NCBI GenBank assembly: GCA_964459675.1
Contig: CAYWNP010000033.1
Coordinates: 1-23,575, forward strand
DNA length: 23,575 nucleotides
Source of the DNA: CAIZQW01 sp964459675
GTDB taxonomy: Bacteria; Verrucomicrobiota; Kiritimatiellia; RFP12; UBA1067
Direction of reading: 5' to 3'
The notes beneath the pieces were generated by a model that was not told the DNA's origin, did no database searches, and saw nothing but the letters and a program-made list of their open reading frames with translations. The position numbers and the translations under genes are program-made. Below, one piece after another: positions 7,408-15,080 of this stretch (the first letter of the stretch is position 1; every line of letters starts with the position of its first letter).

Positions 7408-7424
7408 AGCAACTTGTGTGCCAA
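7408..7424 (-). promoter_or_regulatory. Sigma-54 promoter of the pilin genes
   Basis: Read on the - strand, 7424-7408 is TTGGCACACAAGTTGCT, a full match to the sigma-54 consensus (TTGGCAC-N5-TTGCW) with GG and GC in correct spacing. Transcription should start near 7398, giving a leader of roughly 50 bases before the pilin ATG at 7349. Sigma-54 promoters need an AAA+ activator, and one is encoded immediately upstream at 7546-8952. Confidence 0.85.
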
Positions 7425-7503
7425 GTGTAAAGTTTTGTTGTTTTGTTTCGACACCGTTAATTTAATCAAAAAATACCCCTAAGTTCAAGTCAAAATTCGG
7501 TGA

Positions 7504-7543
7504 TTTCTCGCTTTTGAGAAAGCCGATCTCTCGTTTTTGCAAA
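7504..7543. promoter_or_regulatory. Putative activator binding region upstream of pilin promoter
   Basis: TTTCTCGCTTTTGAGAAA (7504-7521) contains the dyad TTTCTC-N6-GAGAAA. A second related element, TCTCTCGTTTTTGCAAA, begins at 7527; TCTCGCTTTT and TCTCGTTTTT are 23 bases apart. The block is 80-120 bases upstream of the -24 element, the usual place for an NtrC-family enhancer site. It resembles positions 63-97. Confidence 0.45.
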
Positions 7544-7545
7544 GA

Positions 7546-8952
7546 TTACCCCTTCTGAGGGACGGGCTCCTCATCTGAGAGTTTTCGATAAAGGGTGGCT
7601 AAACTGACCTGGAGCGTCTGGGCTGCCTTCTCTTTATCCCCCTGCGTTGAGGCGAGAATCTGCTCCATATACTCCTTCTCCTTTGTACGAAGAAAGCTCT
7701 TCAGGGAGCCGTTTGAGGTGTCAGCCTCGCCGCCACGACCCGGGAACACTGCAGCACGGGGCTGACTTGAAACCTGGCGAGCCTCTTTCACAACACGCGG
7801 AGGAAGAAGGTCTGGTGTAATCTCCTCCTCATCCATCAGGAAGGTCACAGCATGTTTAATCGCATTTTCAAGCTCGCGCACATTACCAGGCCAACGATAG
7901 GAGACCAGTATGTCCTGGGCCTCCTTTGAGATCTTTGGCTGATTCTTGCTGTTTTCAGTCTCCAGACGCAAGAAATGGTAGACTAAAGGCAGAATGTCCT
8001 CTGGACGCTCCCTCAGAGGTGGAATATCGAGGGTAATCACAGCAAAACGATAGTACAAGTCTGGACGGAAGAGCCCTTGTTGAACGAGCTGCTCTAAACT
8101 GGTATTGCTCGCGACAATCACACGGACATCAATAGGGATGTTCTTTGTTCCACCCACACGACGTAACTCCTTCTCTTGCAAAACTCTGAGAAGCGTGCCT
8201 TGCAGGGCCAAGGGGAGCGATGAGATCTCATCTAAGAAGAGTGTGCCGCCATTCGCAACCTCAAAGAGCCCCTCTTTATCCGATACAGCTCCAGTGAAGG
8301 CTCCTTTAACATGGCCAAACATCTCAGATTCCATCAAGTTCTCAGGGATGGAGGCGCAATTGACAGCTACCCAGGGTTTATCTTTACGAGGGCTTGCCTT
8401 GTGCAACGTCCGTGCAATGACCTCCTTACCCGTTCCGCTCTCGCCATTAATAAGGATGGTTGCGGAGGTCGGACCGACACGTTCAATCTTCTTGCAGACA
8501 TCCAACATGGACGGATTGGTGGCGATCAAATTCTCAAATTGATACCGGAGCGGGGTGTCTGCGTTCACTCGAGGTGCAACATTTTGCTTCTGAGCGTGCT
8601 CCACGGCACGTTTAACCGTGGCCAGCATCTCGTCGACCTTAAACGGCTTGGTCATGTAGTCAAAGATGCCGGACTTTGTAGCCTCAACAGCGGTCTCAAC
8701 CGAGGAATAGGCGGTCAAAAGGATAAAGGTAATCTGTGCTTTTAAGGTTCTCAGCTCCTTGAAAAGTGACATTCCATCCATGGGCGTCATGCGCAAGTCA
8801 CTCACAATCACATCAAATGTATCCTTTTTAAAACATTCGATGGCAGCAGGGCCTGAATTGGCAGTCACAACCTCATACCCCTTCGCCTTCAAGAGGCTTT
8901 GCACCAGCATGAGGATTCGTGCTTCATCATCAACAATTAAAATTTTTGGCAT
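7546..8952 (-). CDS. NtrC-family sigma-54-dependent response regulator (PilR-like)
   Basis: The product is 468 aa, normal for the family. A receiver domain covers residues 1-120, with acidic pocket DDE at 8-10, phospho-acceptor Asp52 and Lys102. The AAA+ domain (about 142-375) has Walker A GESGTGKE (170-177), the sigma-54 contact loop GAFTGA (217-222), Walker B GTLFLDE (236-242) and the arginine-rich RPDLYYR region. A Fis-type helix-turn-helix ends the protein (about 415-460). It should open sigma-54 promoters when phosphorylated. Its position directly upstream of the pilin sigma-54 promoter makes the pilins an obvious target. No kinase gene is adjacent; the hybrid kinase at 13062-14996 is a candidate partner. 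Its own promoter appears to be sigma-70-like (8984-9012). A GAGGAA lies about 10 bases before the ATG. Confidence 0.93.
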   Translation of the reverse strand: MPKILIVDDEARILMLVQSLLKAKGYEVVTANSGPAAIECFKKDTFDVIVSDLRMTPMDGMSLFKELRTLKAQITFILLTAYSSVETAVEATKSGIFDYMTKPFKVDEMLATVKRAVEHAQKQNVAPRVNADTPLRYQFENLIATNPSMLDVCKKIERVGPTSATILINGESGTGKEVIARTLHKASPRKDKPWVAVNCASIPENLMESEMFGHVKGAFTGAVSDKEGLFEVANGGTLFLDEISSLPLALQGTLLRVLQEKELRRVGGTKNIPIDVRVIVASNTSLEQLVQQGLFRPDLYYRFAVITLDIPPLRERPEDILPLVYHFLRLETENSKNQPKISKEAQDILVSYRWPGNVRELENAIKHAVTFLMDEEEITPDLLPPRVVKEARQVSSQPRAAVFPGRGGEADTSNGSLKSFLRTKEKEYMEQILASTQGDKEKAAQTLQVSLATLYRKLSDEEPVPQKG

Positions 8953-8983
8953 ACTCGTCTATTCCTCGAAATAAATGGGGGCC

Positions 8984-9012
8984 ATTATATCACAGCTCTG
9001 CAGGAGACACAA
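8984..9012 (-). promoter_or_regulatory. Sigma-70-like promoter of the NtrC-family regulator
   Basis: On the - strand there is TTGTGT (9012-9007), a 17-base spacer and a perfect TATAAT (8989-8984). The expected start near 8977 gives a leader of about 25 bases with a Shine-Dalgarno sequence. The -35 is only a partial match. Confidence 0.5.
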
Positions 9013-9050
9013 TACCGATTTCCCTCCCGCGCGCAGGAGAAAAATCGGTA
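9013..9050 (-). terminator. Hairpin after pilC
   Basis: TACCGATTT and AAATCGGTA (9042-9050 and 9013-9021) form a 9-bp stem that extends inward through CTCC/GGAG pairs to a short GC-rich loop. It lies 19 bases past the pilC stop and directly before the regulator promoter, so it probably ends the pilC transcript. No T-run follows on the - strand, which weakens the call. Confidence 0.5.
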
Positions 9051-9068
9051 CGTGGGGTAAACGGTGCC

Positions 9069-10145
9069 TTACCCCACCACCGTGCCCAGTTTAAAGATCG
9101 GCAAGAACATGGCAACCACGATGCCACCAATGATAACTCCCAAGAAGACCATCAGGAAAGGTTCCATCAAGGAGGTCAAGGCGGCCAACGTGCTCTCGAC
9201 TTCATCGTCATAGGTGTTGGCAACGCTCTCGAGCATTTCATCCACTCGTCCGCTCTTCTCGCCAGCAGCGATCATACGAATCATTAGGACAGGCAAGCAG
9301 GGCTTCCCCTCGAGGGCGGCGCTTAGCAGATTACCCTGCTCCACGCTGGCACGCGCAGAAAGAATAGCTTCTTCCATCACTTTATTACCTAATGACTTTC
9401 CAACAATATCCATGGAGTCCAAAATAGGAACACCGCTGGTGAGCATCTGGGCAAAGAGTCGGCAAAAACGTGAGACCCCCACCTTCTGAAGCAAGGAACC
9501 AAAGACAGGAAGCTTCAGCTTAAATTGATCAAACTTGTACTCGCCAATCGGGGTTGACACCCATTTTTTAAAGGTAAAAATGGAGCCGCCGATGACAGCG
9601 ATAAACACATACCACCTTGTCCGGACAAGCCCGCTCAGATCCAAGAGAATCTGCGTCGGCATTGGGAGGGCCTGGCCGAAGCCAGAGAACATCTCAGCAA
9701 AGACAGGCACAACAAAGGTAATCAAGCCTGAGGCAATCAAGAGAGCCATCGCCAAAATTACAGTCGGGTAGGTCATGGCTGATTTCACTTTACGCACCAA
9801 ACGTGCAGTGGAGTCCAACATGGCCGCAAGACGCTTGAGCACGCCTGCAAACTGACCGCTCTTTTCGCCAGCAGCCACCATGTTAACATACATATCATCA
9901 AAAACTTTTGGGAATTTTCTCAGCCCATCTGAGACGGGTGATCCGCTCTCCACACTTTCGCGTATACTCTTCAGGACCAGCTTAAATCCCGGATGCTCAC
10001 ACTGCTCCTCGAGCGTACTCAGCGAGACCAGAACCGACATACCTGCGTTTAACATACTGGCCAACTGGCGTGTGAAGGGAATTAACTCCTTCGACAAGAT
10101 CTGACCAATACCAGAAATTTTGACTTCGCCTTTTTTGTCTGCCAT
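9069..10145 (-). CDS. pilC: PilC/GspF inner-membrane platform protein
   Basis: The product is 358 aa, slightly short of the usual 400. Two T2SSF domains are seen, about residues 20-145 and 225-350, each with the family signature AAGEKSG (about 91-97 and 296-302). Membrane helices lie at about 127-149 and 175-195 and at the C-terminus (about 328-350). The protein anchors the assembly ATPase and the pilin-extraction machinery in the inner membrane. AAGGAGA sits 5 bases before the ATG. It is downstream of pilB on the same strand but separated by 216 bases full of repeats, so the two may be transcribed separately. The shortened N-terminus lacks the extra cytoplasmic segment of many PilC proteins. 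Confidence 0.93.
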   Translation of the reverse strand: MADKKGEVKISGIGQILSKELIPFTRQLASMLNAGMSVLVSLSTLEEQCEHPGFKLVLKSIRESVESGSPVSDGLRKFPKVFDDMYVNMVAAGEKSGQFAGVLKRLAAMLDSTARLVRKVKSAMTYPTVILAMALLIASGLITFVVPVFAEMFSGFGQALPMPTQILLDLSGLVRTRWYVFIAVIGGSIFTFKKWVSTPIGEYKFDQFKLKLPVFGSLLQKVGVSRFCRLFAQMLTSGVPILDSMDIVGKSLGNKVMEEAILSARASVEQGNLLSAALEGKPCLPVLMIRMIAAGEKSGRVDEMLESVANTYDDEVESTLAALTSLMEPFLMVFLGVIIGGIVVAMFLPIFKLGTVVG

Positions 10146-10361
10146 ACTATCTCCTTTTATTTCAAAAGAATTGCCTTATTGCCTCATTACCGCTTACGCT
10201 TTCGGCTCTCGCCGAATGGTTTCCGCTACGCTCCAACGAGCCTTATTCAAAAACTCAACGTTGGACGTTCGATGTTCATATTCATTCGTGTGGTTCGCGC
10301 CATTCGGATGCTAAAAGTTACTCGTTGTTTATTCTATGGGCCCTGGGCTGCAGGCTTAACA
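10146..10361. repeat. Repeat-filled spacer between pilB and pilC
   Basis: No gene is seen. Positions about 10170-10192 hold three degenerate copies of TTGCCTTA/TTGCCTCA/TTACCGCT. TTCGGC-TCTC-GCCGAA (10201-10216) is a perfect 6-bp hairpin with a 4-base loop. ACGTTGGACGTTCGATGTTC (starting near 10258) has internal GTTCGATG/GTTGGACG similarity. The dispersed repeat copy R1 follows at 10284-10316. Several repeat types are stacked here, as if the spacer is a tolerated insertion site. Confidence 0.6.
10284..10316 (+). repeat. Dispersed repeat copy R1
   Basis: It begins ATTCGTGTGGTTCGCGCC and ends ATTCGGATGCTAAAA. The first 29 bases are the exact reverse complement of 22132-22160 and match 23424-23452 with three differences. 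Unlike copy R4, no GxxExxY gene follows. Confidence 0.85.
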
Positions 10362-12083
10362 CTATTCCGAACCTGTCACTTCTAGGGCTGTACGAATCGA
10401 CGTAAACCCCGCCCTGACCTTTCTGAGTCCGGCTTCCTTCAACGTCACCATACCATTTCGCACTGCTGCCTCACGAATTTCAGAGGCTGTTCCCCCGCGC
10501 ACCGTAATATTTCGTATCTCATCCGTCATGGTCAACACCTCCATGATCGCACCCCGCCCCTTAAAACCTTGAACGCACTTCGAGCAACCCGGTCCGGGCT
10601 CAAAGATGGTCGTGCCCTCAAAGAAGTCAGGTTTGATATCATTCGCCTTAAATACAGCTGGATCAATCACGTCCATGGGCTTCTTGCAAAACTGACAAAT
10701 CTTACGATACAGACGTTGCGCTTGGGCCAAGATCAGCGAGGAGGCAATCAGGAAGGGCGGAACCTTCATGTCTACAAGACGGGCGATCACGCCCGACGCA
10801 TCATTTGTATGCAAGGTGCTCAACACTAAGTGACCTGTTAAAGCAGCTTTGACCGCGATATCCGCGGTCTCACCGTCTCGAATTTCACCCACCAGCACAA
10901 TATCAGGGTCTTGACGCAACACAGAACGGAGAACCGATGAGAAGGTCAGCCCTACCTGCTGATTCACGTGCACTTGGTTAACACCATGGAGCTGATATTC
11001 GACAGGGTCTTCCGCGGTTACAATATTCACGTCTGGCGTATTCAAGTCCTGCAAGCAGGAGTAAAGCGTTGTTGTTTTGCCAGAACCCGTAGGACCTGTC
11101 ACCAAAATAATGCCATGGGGTTGCTCAATCGCATGGTGCATGGCCTGATACGCAAAATCGTCCAACCCCAGCGCTGCAAGGCTAGGCGCCAAATTGGTCT
11201 TGTCCAACGTACGCATCACCACCTTTTCGCCATGAATCGTGGGCAGGATGCTCACGCGAATATCCACTTCCTTTTTCAAGGCCTTAATTTTGAAACGACC
11301 ATCTTGTGGATTCCGGCGTTCAGCGATATCCAAGTCCGACATAATTTTAATACGCGAGACGATCGCATTATGTAACGACCGCGGAGGGCTCGGACGCTCA
11401 ACCAAGGCACCGTCAATACGATACCGCAACCGGGAGGTCTTTTCCATGGCTTCAAAATGAATATCACTGGCATTCGTTCGCAACGCCTCAACCAACATCA
11501 TATTCACCATCTTGATAACCGGGGCTTCATCGGCACTCTCAAGCCCCTGCTCAATGCTCTCCTCCTTGGCTTCGGTGGTGAACTCGATGTCCGCCTCCGG
11601 GTTCTTCATGATGTTTTCCATCGCCAGACCCGGATTAGAAGCATCTTGCTGAGTCTGTGCTCGGCCCAGCGCATCCATGACCTCCTTTTCAAAGGCAACC
11701 AGCGGCACGATCTCCATTTGCGTCAACCGCTCAATCTCCTCTTGCGCCATCAAGTCGAACGGGTCACCAAAAACAACGGTTAGGCACTTCCCTAACTTCA
11801 TCAACGGTAATGCTTTGAGCCTTACAAAGTTTTTGACCGGGATCAACGCGAGGAGTTCAGCAGGCGGAATGAAGGTCGAGGCGAGCTGAATCGGCGTGAG
11901 ATTAAAATAGGCCGCTACCGCCAACGTCAGCACCTCCGACGAAACCAAACCCGTCTTGACCAAATGTTTCTCTAAGGGGGTTTTTCCAGCATCAGCCACT
12001 GCATGCTGAAGCTGCTCATCGGTCAGTATTTTTCGTTCGAGAAGCGCACTCTGAAAATTAGCGTATTGATATGTTTGAGGCAT
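10362..12083 (-). CDS. pilB: PilB/GspE assembly ATPase
   Basis: The product is 573 aa. An N-terminal T2SSE_N/MshEN region (about residues 1-145) is followed by a charged linker and the ATPase core: Walker A GPTGSGKTT (330-338), Asp box near 355-362, Walker B DIVLVGE (394-400) and His box with LTGHLVLSTLHTNDA (about 415-429). A zinc-binding tetracysteine is present (C463, C466, C500, C503), as in PilB and GspE but not PilT. It is therefore the extension motor. The ATG at 12083 starts MPQTYQY; the ORF runs on to 12224 but that extension has no family similarity and would overlap the divergent gene. No Shine-Dalgarno is visible. Without secretins or PilT in view, pilus and type II secretion remain both possible; PilB is favoured by the NtrC/sigma-54 context. 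Confidence 0.93.
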   Translation of the reverse strand: MPQTYQYANFQSALLERKILTDEQLQHAVADAGKTPLEKHLVKTGLVSSEVLTLAVAAYFNLTPIQLASTFIPPAELLALIPVKNFVRLKALPLMKLGKCLTVVFGDPFDLMAQEEIERLTQMEIVPLVAFEKEVMDALGRAQTQQDASNPGLAMENIMKNPEADIEFTTEAKEESIEQGLESADEAPVIKMVNMMLVEALRTNASDIHFEAMEKTSRLRYRIDGALVERPSPPRSLHNAIVSRIKIMSDLDIAERRNPQDGRFKIKALKKEVDIRVSILPTIHGEKVVMRTLDKTNLAPSLAALGLDDFAYQAMHHAIEQPHGIILVTGPTGSGKTTTLYSCLQDLNTPDVNIVTAEDPVEYQLHGVNQVHVNQQVGLTFSSVLRSVLRQDPDIVLVGEIRDGETADIAVKAALTGHLVLSTLHTNDASGVIARLVDMKVPPFLIASSLILAQAQRLYRKICQFCKKPMDVIDPAVFKANDIKPDFFEGTTIFEPGPGCSKCVQGFKGRGAIMEVLTMTDEIRNITVRGGTASEIREAAVRNGMVTLKEAGLRKVRAGFTSIRTALEVTGSE

Positions 12084-12092
12084 AGTTGTTTT

Positions 12093-12122
12093 ATAATAAA
12101 GCAAAGGGCTGGCTGTTAGCAA
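12093..12122 (-). promoter_or_regulatory. Possible pilB promoter close to the ATG
   Basis: On the - strand TTGCTA (12122-12117), an 18-base spacer and TATTAT (12098-12093). The predicted start is within 2-4 bases of the pilB ATG, which would make the mRNA leaderless. Confidence 0.3.
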
Positions 12123-12153
12123 GAACAAATTGAGCGTAAAAGCCACCTTAATC

Positions 12154-12181
12154 TTGCAAATCCCTGATAAAAGTGTATGCT
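12154..12181 (+). promoter_or_regulatory. Possible promoter of the TPR-MshEN gene
   Basis: TTGCAA (12154-12159), a 16-base spacer and TATGCT (12176-12181). It is divergent from the pilB promoter within a 134-base region, so both genes could share regulation. Confidence 0.3.
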
Positions 12182-12217
12182 GTGAAATGTTGTTGAAGTT
12201 ATTGAAAAGGAGATCCC

Positions 12218-13072
12218 ATGGCATTATCGGACCCGAAAATGATAGAGGCTATTGCTTTTTTTGAAGACATGCTTCAGACCATGCCCAAAGACAGGACTGC
12301 GCTGGAGTTTCTTGCTGTGGCTTACGAGCAAACGAAACAAAGTGAGAAGCGCCGCGATATCCTTGTCCGGCTTGTGGATGTCCTGCTCATGGAGAATGAT
12401 TTTAAGAATGCAAAGGCTCTTTCTGAGCACTTGAAAGCCTTCCCGGATCACATGCCAGCACTATTGGCAATCGAGCGTGTCGCAACACTCAGTGAAATGG
12501 ACTCTGAAATCGAGGCTACAAAAGCTGAAGAGGCGCTCGCCCAAGACGCTATCGATTCTGTACTAAAAATTCCCATCGAGTTGCCGACAGATGTCCACTC
12601 TCTAAGCCATGCCAGTGCCTCCGCAGAGATGGATCTCGTCTGGTACTGGCATGATCACGACTTTCTCCCGAAGGAGCTCTGTATGGACGTGATGAACTCT
12701 CTGACCGATCGCCCCGTGACGGAAACCCCCTTGCTCATCTCTGCTTTAGCGATCCTCGATGAGGGCCATCCGGAATATACGGACAAGCTTTTGGAGCTGA
12801 TGTATCACGCAAGCTCTGTGCCCCCTATCCCCGTTGAGTTTTTTGAGCCTACGCCCGCAGCCCTCAGCACCTTGCCCCCCACCTTCTGTCACGTCAGAGG
12901 GGTCTTGCCCTTCTCGCTGATGGGGAACGAACTTTTGGTCGCGCTTCTGAACCCTATTAACAAAGAGTTGAAAAAAGAGGTTCTCGACCGTTCAGGCAAA
13001 CCCTGTCACTTTTTCATGACCCACCCCAAAAGCTGGCAAATGATGTTTGACAAGGCCTTTGTTACGGTATAG
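12218..13072 (+). CDS. TPR protein with stand-alone T2SSE_N/MshEN-like C-terminus
   Basis: The product is 284 aa, cytoplasmic. Residues about 1-95 are helical with TPR-like periodicity (AFFEDMLQTMPKDRTALEFL; ALSEHLKAFPDHMPALLAIE). Residues about 150-284 follow the layout of the PilB N-terminal domain: a helical start, then PPIPVEFFEPTPAALSTLP, a conserved VLPFSLMGNELLVALLNP strand pair and a C-terminal KSWQMMFDKAF helix. PilB in this window has the matching IPPAELLALIPV ... ALPLMKLGKCLTVVFGDP. No ATPase follows. It lies divergent from pilB, so a role as an adaptor or regulator of the motor is plausible (inference). The c-di-GMP-binding RLGxxL motif of MshEN is not obvious. A strong AAGGAG (12207-12212) fixes the start. 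Its 3' end overlaps the convergent kinase gene by 11 bases. Confidence 0.7.
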   Translation: MALSDPKMIEAIAFFEDMLQTMPKDRTALEFLAVAYEQTKQSEKRRDILVRLVDVLLMENDFKNAKALSEHLKAFPDHMPALLAIERVATLSEMDSEIEATKAEEALAQDAIDSVLKIPIELPTDVHSLSHASASAEMDLVWYWHDHDFLPKELCMDVMNSLTDRPVTETPLLISALAILDEGHPEYTDKLLELMYHASSVPPIPVEFFEPTPAALSTLPPTFCHVRGVLPFSLMGNELLVALLNPINKELKKEVLDRSGKPCHFFMTHPKSWQMMFDKAFVTV

Positions 13073-14996
13073 AGACGAACGGGCGAAGGGCTTGGATCAA
13101 CTGGTCACGCGTATAGGGCTTCCCGAGGAACCCTTCATAGGCATGCGTCTCGAAAAGCTCGCGAATGCGCTTCTCGCTATAGCCTGAGACAACCACGATC
13201 GGTACGTCAGACTTATACTCGCGAAGGAGCGACAAGAGCTTGACATTATCCATATTTTCGATGGTGGCATCCAACAAAACAAGATTGATTCGCTCCATAT
13301 TCTTTCTGAAAACACCCACGGCATCCCGCTTGCTCGTTGCCTCCAGAGAGTCAACACCCAGAGAACTGAGAAGAATACGCGTTGTTTGAAGCACCGCACG
13401 ATCATCTTCAATGACCAATACACACGCACGACCTTCGGACACCATTTTACTTGCCGTACCAGCGACCTTTGGTTTTTGATTCTCCGCAACAACCTCTACA
13501 ACACCTGCCTTAGAAAGAGGCAACCAGATACGGAAGGTTGTTCCCTTACCCACCTCAGACGAAAGGGCAATCGCTCCGTTGTGGGTATCCACAATGCCGA
13601 ATGCCGTGGCTAAACCCAATCCTCGGCCCGAGGACTTTGTAGAGAAGAAGGGTTCAAAAATACGCTTCAGAATCTCCTTGGGAATGCCAATACCCGTATC
13701 CGAGATTTCGATCACAATGCCTGGCTCGGTAGTCAATGAATGGGTACAGAAGAAATCGTGCCGATTCTCTTCTGTCAGATTAAAGGTGTAGGTGCTGATC
13801 CGAACGGCCCCCCGCATCCCATTCATCGCCTCGGACGCATTCTTCAAGAGATTCAACAAAACCTTCCAAAACTGGTGGGGATCTGCATCCACTCTCGGAA
13901 GATCCCGCCCGAGGTTGAGCTCAAGAATCACATTCGAGGCCATCACACCCTGCAACAATTTTTCCATCGCCAAGACCAGCTGATTAGGATCTGTTCGTTG
14001 AAACTTTAGCTGATTTTGGCCTGCATACGTCATCAACTCATGGGTCAACTGGGTTCCTTTTTCAGAGGCCTGAAGAATCGTTTTAATGGCCTCAATTTCG
14101 CTCTGCAGCGGATTCTGCCAGGTCACCTCCAACGTATTGCGAATTACCGTCAGCATACTATTGACATCATGGGCAATGCCCGCCGCCAAAGTCCCTAGAC
14201 TCTCGATCTTCTCAACACGGACAAGATGCCCCTCAGCCTGCTTCTTAAAGTCGTTCTCTCGTTTATCCCTCGAGATATCTTTAAAGACGACCAACGCTTC
14301 TTGTTCGTTGATTTTACATATCTTGACTTCAAAGTGGCGGAACGATTCCGTGTTCTCGCGCATGGAGATAAAAACCAACTGAGGCTTTCCAGTCGTGAAC
14401 ACCTTCTGAATAGCTGACTGAAGTTGCTTGCCATCTGGACCGAGGAAAAAAGGCTCCTTCAACGTCTCTCCCACTTTCAAGCCTCGAAGGGGCAAGACCA
14501 AGTCTGGCTGTTTATAAACTTTTGTCAAATGAGACTCTTGATCAAAGAGGCAGACGCAATCCGGGATGCTGGCCAGAAGGGCGAGTTGATGTTTTTTCTC
14601 CTCTTTGAGCTCCTGAGTTCGCTCTGAAAGATTGGCAACCATCTCGTTCACGCTATGAACAAGTTGCCCAAACTCGTCTCTTCCCTGTAGCCGCCCTCTT
14701 GAAGCAACATTAGATTGATCATGTCCGTCTAATGCCTTCTTGATCTCCTCAGCGACCTGGATCAAAGGGGCAAAGATCGTTCTGACCTGAAAACTGAAGA
14801 TGAGGATCATCAGTAAGATCCCCATCCCTGCAACCGAAGTGACAACCACGGTCCATACCGTGGTATCTTGAGCGATCAGCCCCAGTCGACACCCCTGATC
14901 AAGGGTGATCAGTAAGCAAGCAAGCGCAACCAGCATGAACAAGCCCATACGAACTCGTGCACTTTTCCAAAAGCCCTCTTTGGGGGTCCATTTCAT
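13062..14996 (-). CDS. Membrane hybrid histidine kinase with C-terminal receiver
   Basis: The product is 644 aa. Membrane helices cover about 17-33 and 47-70, with only about 14 residues between them, so there is no real periplasmic sensor. HAMP (about 71-125) leads to a PAS-like domain (about 140-250), HisKA with His276 in GIAHDVNSML, a HATPase domain (N box Asn386, G1 Asp433 in SDTGIG, G2 around GRGLGL 468-472) and a receiver (acidic pair near 540-542, phospho-acceptor Asp576, Lys626). All catalytic residues are present. The HDVNSML type of H-box is typical of kinases linked to sigma-54 regulators. It is the only complete kinase in the window and may feed the NtrC regulator at 7546-8952 or the HisKA-like proteins at 199 and 5363 (inference). 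A TTGCAA/TATAAT promoter precedes it. Confidence 0.92.
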   Translation of the reverse strand: MKWTPKEGFWKSARVRMGLFMLVALACLLITLDQGCRLGLIAQDTTVWTVVVTSVAGMGILLMILIFSFQVRTIFAPLIQVAEEIKKALDGHDQSNVASRGRLQGRDEFGQLVHSVNEMVANLSERTQELKEEKKHQLALLASIPDCVCLFDQESHLTKVYKQPDLVLPLRGLKVGETLKEPFFLGPDGKQLQSAIQKVFTTGKPQLVFISMRENTESFRHFEVKICKINEQEALVVFKDISRDKRENDFKKQAEGHLVRVEKIESLGTLAAGIAHDVNSMLTVIRNTLEVTWQNPLQSEIEAIKTILQASEKGTQLTHELMTYAGQNQLKFQRTDPNQLVLAMEKLLQGVMASNVILELNLGRDLPRVDADPHQFWKVLLNLLKNASEAMNGMRGAVRISTYTFNLTEENRHDFFCTHSLTTEPGIVIEISDTGIGIPKEILKRIFEPFFSTKSSGRGLGLATAFGIVDTHNGAIALSSEVGKGTTFRIWLPLSKAGVVEVVAENQKPKVAGTASKMVSEGRACVLVIEDDRAVLQTTRILLSSLGVDSLEATSKRDAVGVFRKNMERINLVLLDATIENMDNVKLLSLLREYKSDVPIVVVSGYSEKRIRELFETHAYEGFLGKPYTRDQLIQALRPFVSIP

Positions 14997-15019
14997 AGAG
15001 TTACACTAATGATTTCTTA

Positions 15020-15049
15020 ATTATACGCCTTTAGCCGTCCGAATTGCAA
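15020..15049 (-). promoter_or_regulatory. Sigma-70-like promoter of the hybrid kinase
   Basis: On the - strand TTGCAA (15049-15044), an 18-base spacer and a perfect TATAAT (15025-15020). The start expected near 15013 leaves a leader of about 16 bases. This gives the kinase its own transcript, independent of the upstream Ser/Thr kinase gene. Confidence 0.6.
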
Positions 15050-15080
15050 CGGAGATTTACGTAACCCCCGTCTTTCTGTC

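Noticed and set aside
8105..8745. Two + strand frames of about 145 aa
   Set aside because: They are shadows of the AAA+ domain of the NtrC-family regulator, whose motifs are all intact.
9013..9050. Operator for the NtrC-family regulator gene
   Set aside because: The hairpin is equally well explained as the end of the pilC transcript, and it shares no motif with the putative activator sites.
12084..12224. 47-residue N-terminal extension of PilB
   Set aside because: It would overlap the start of the divergent TPR gene, and PilB homology begins at MPQTYQY.
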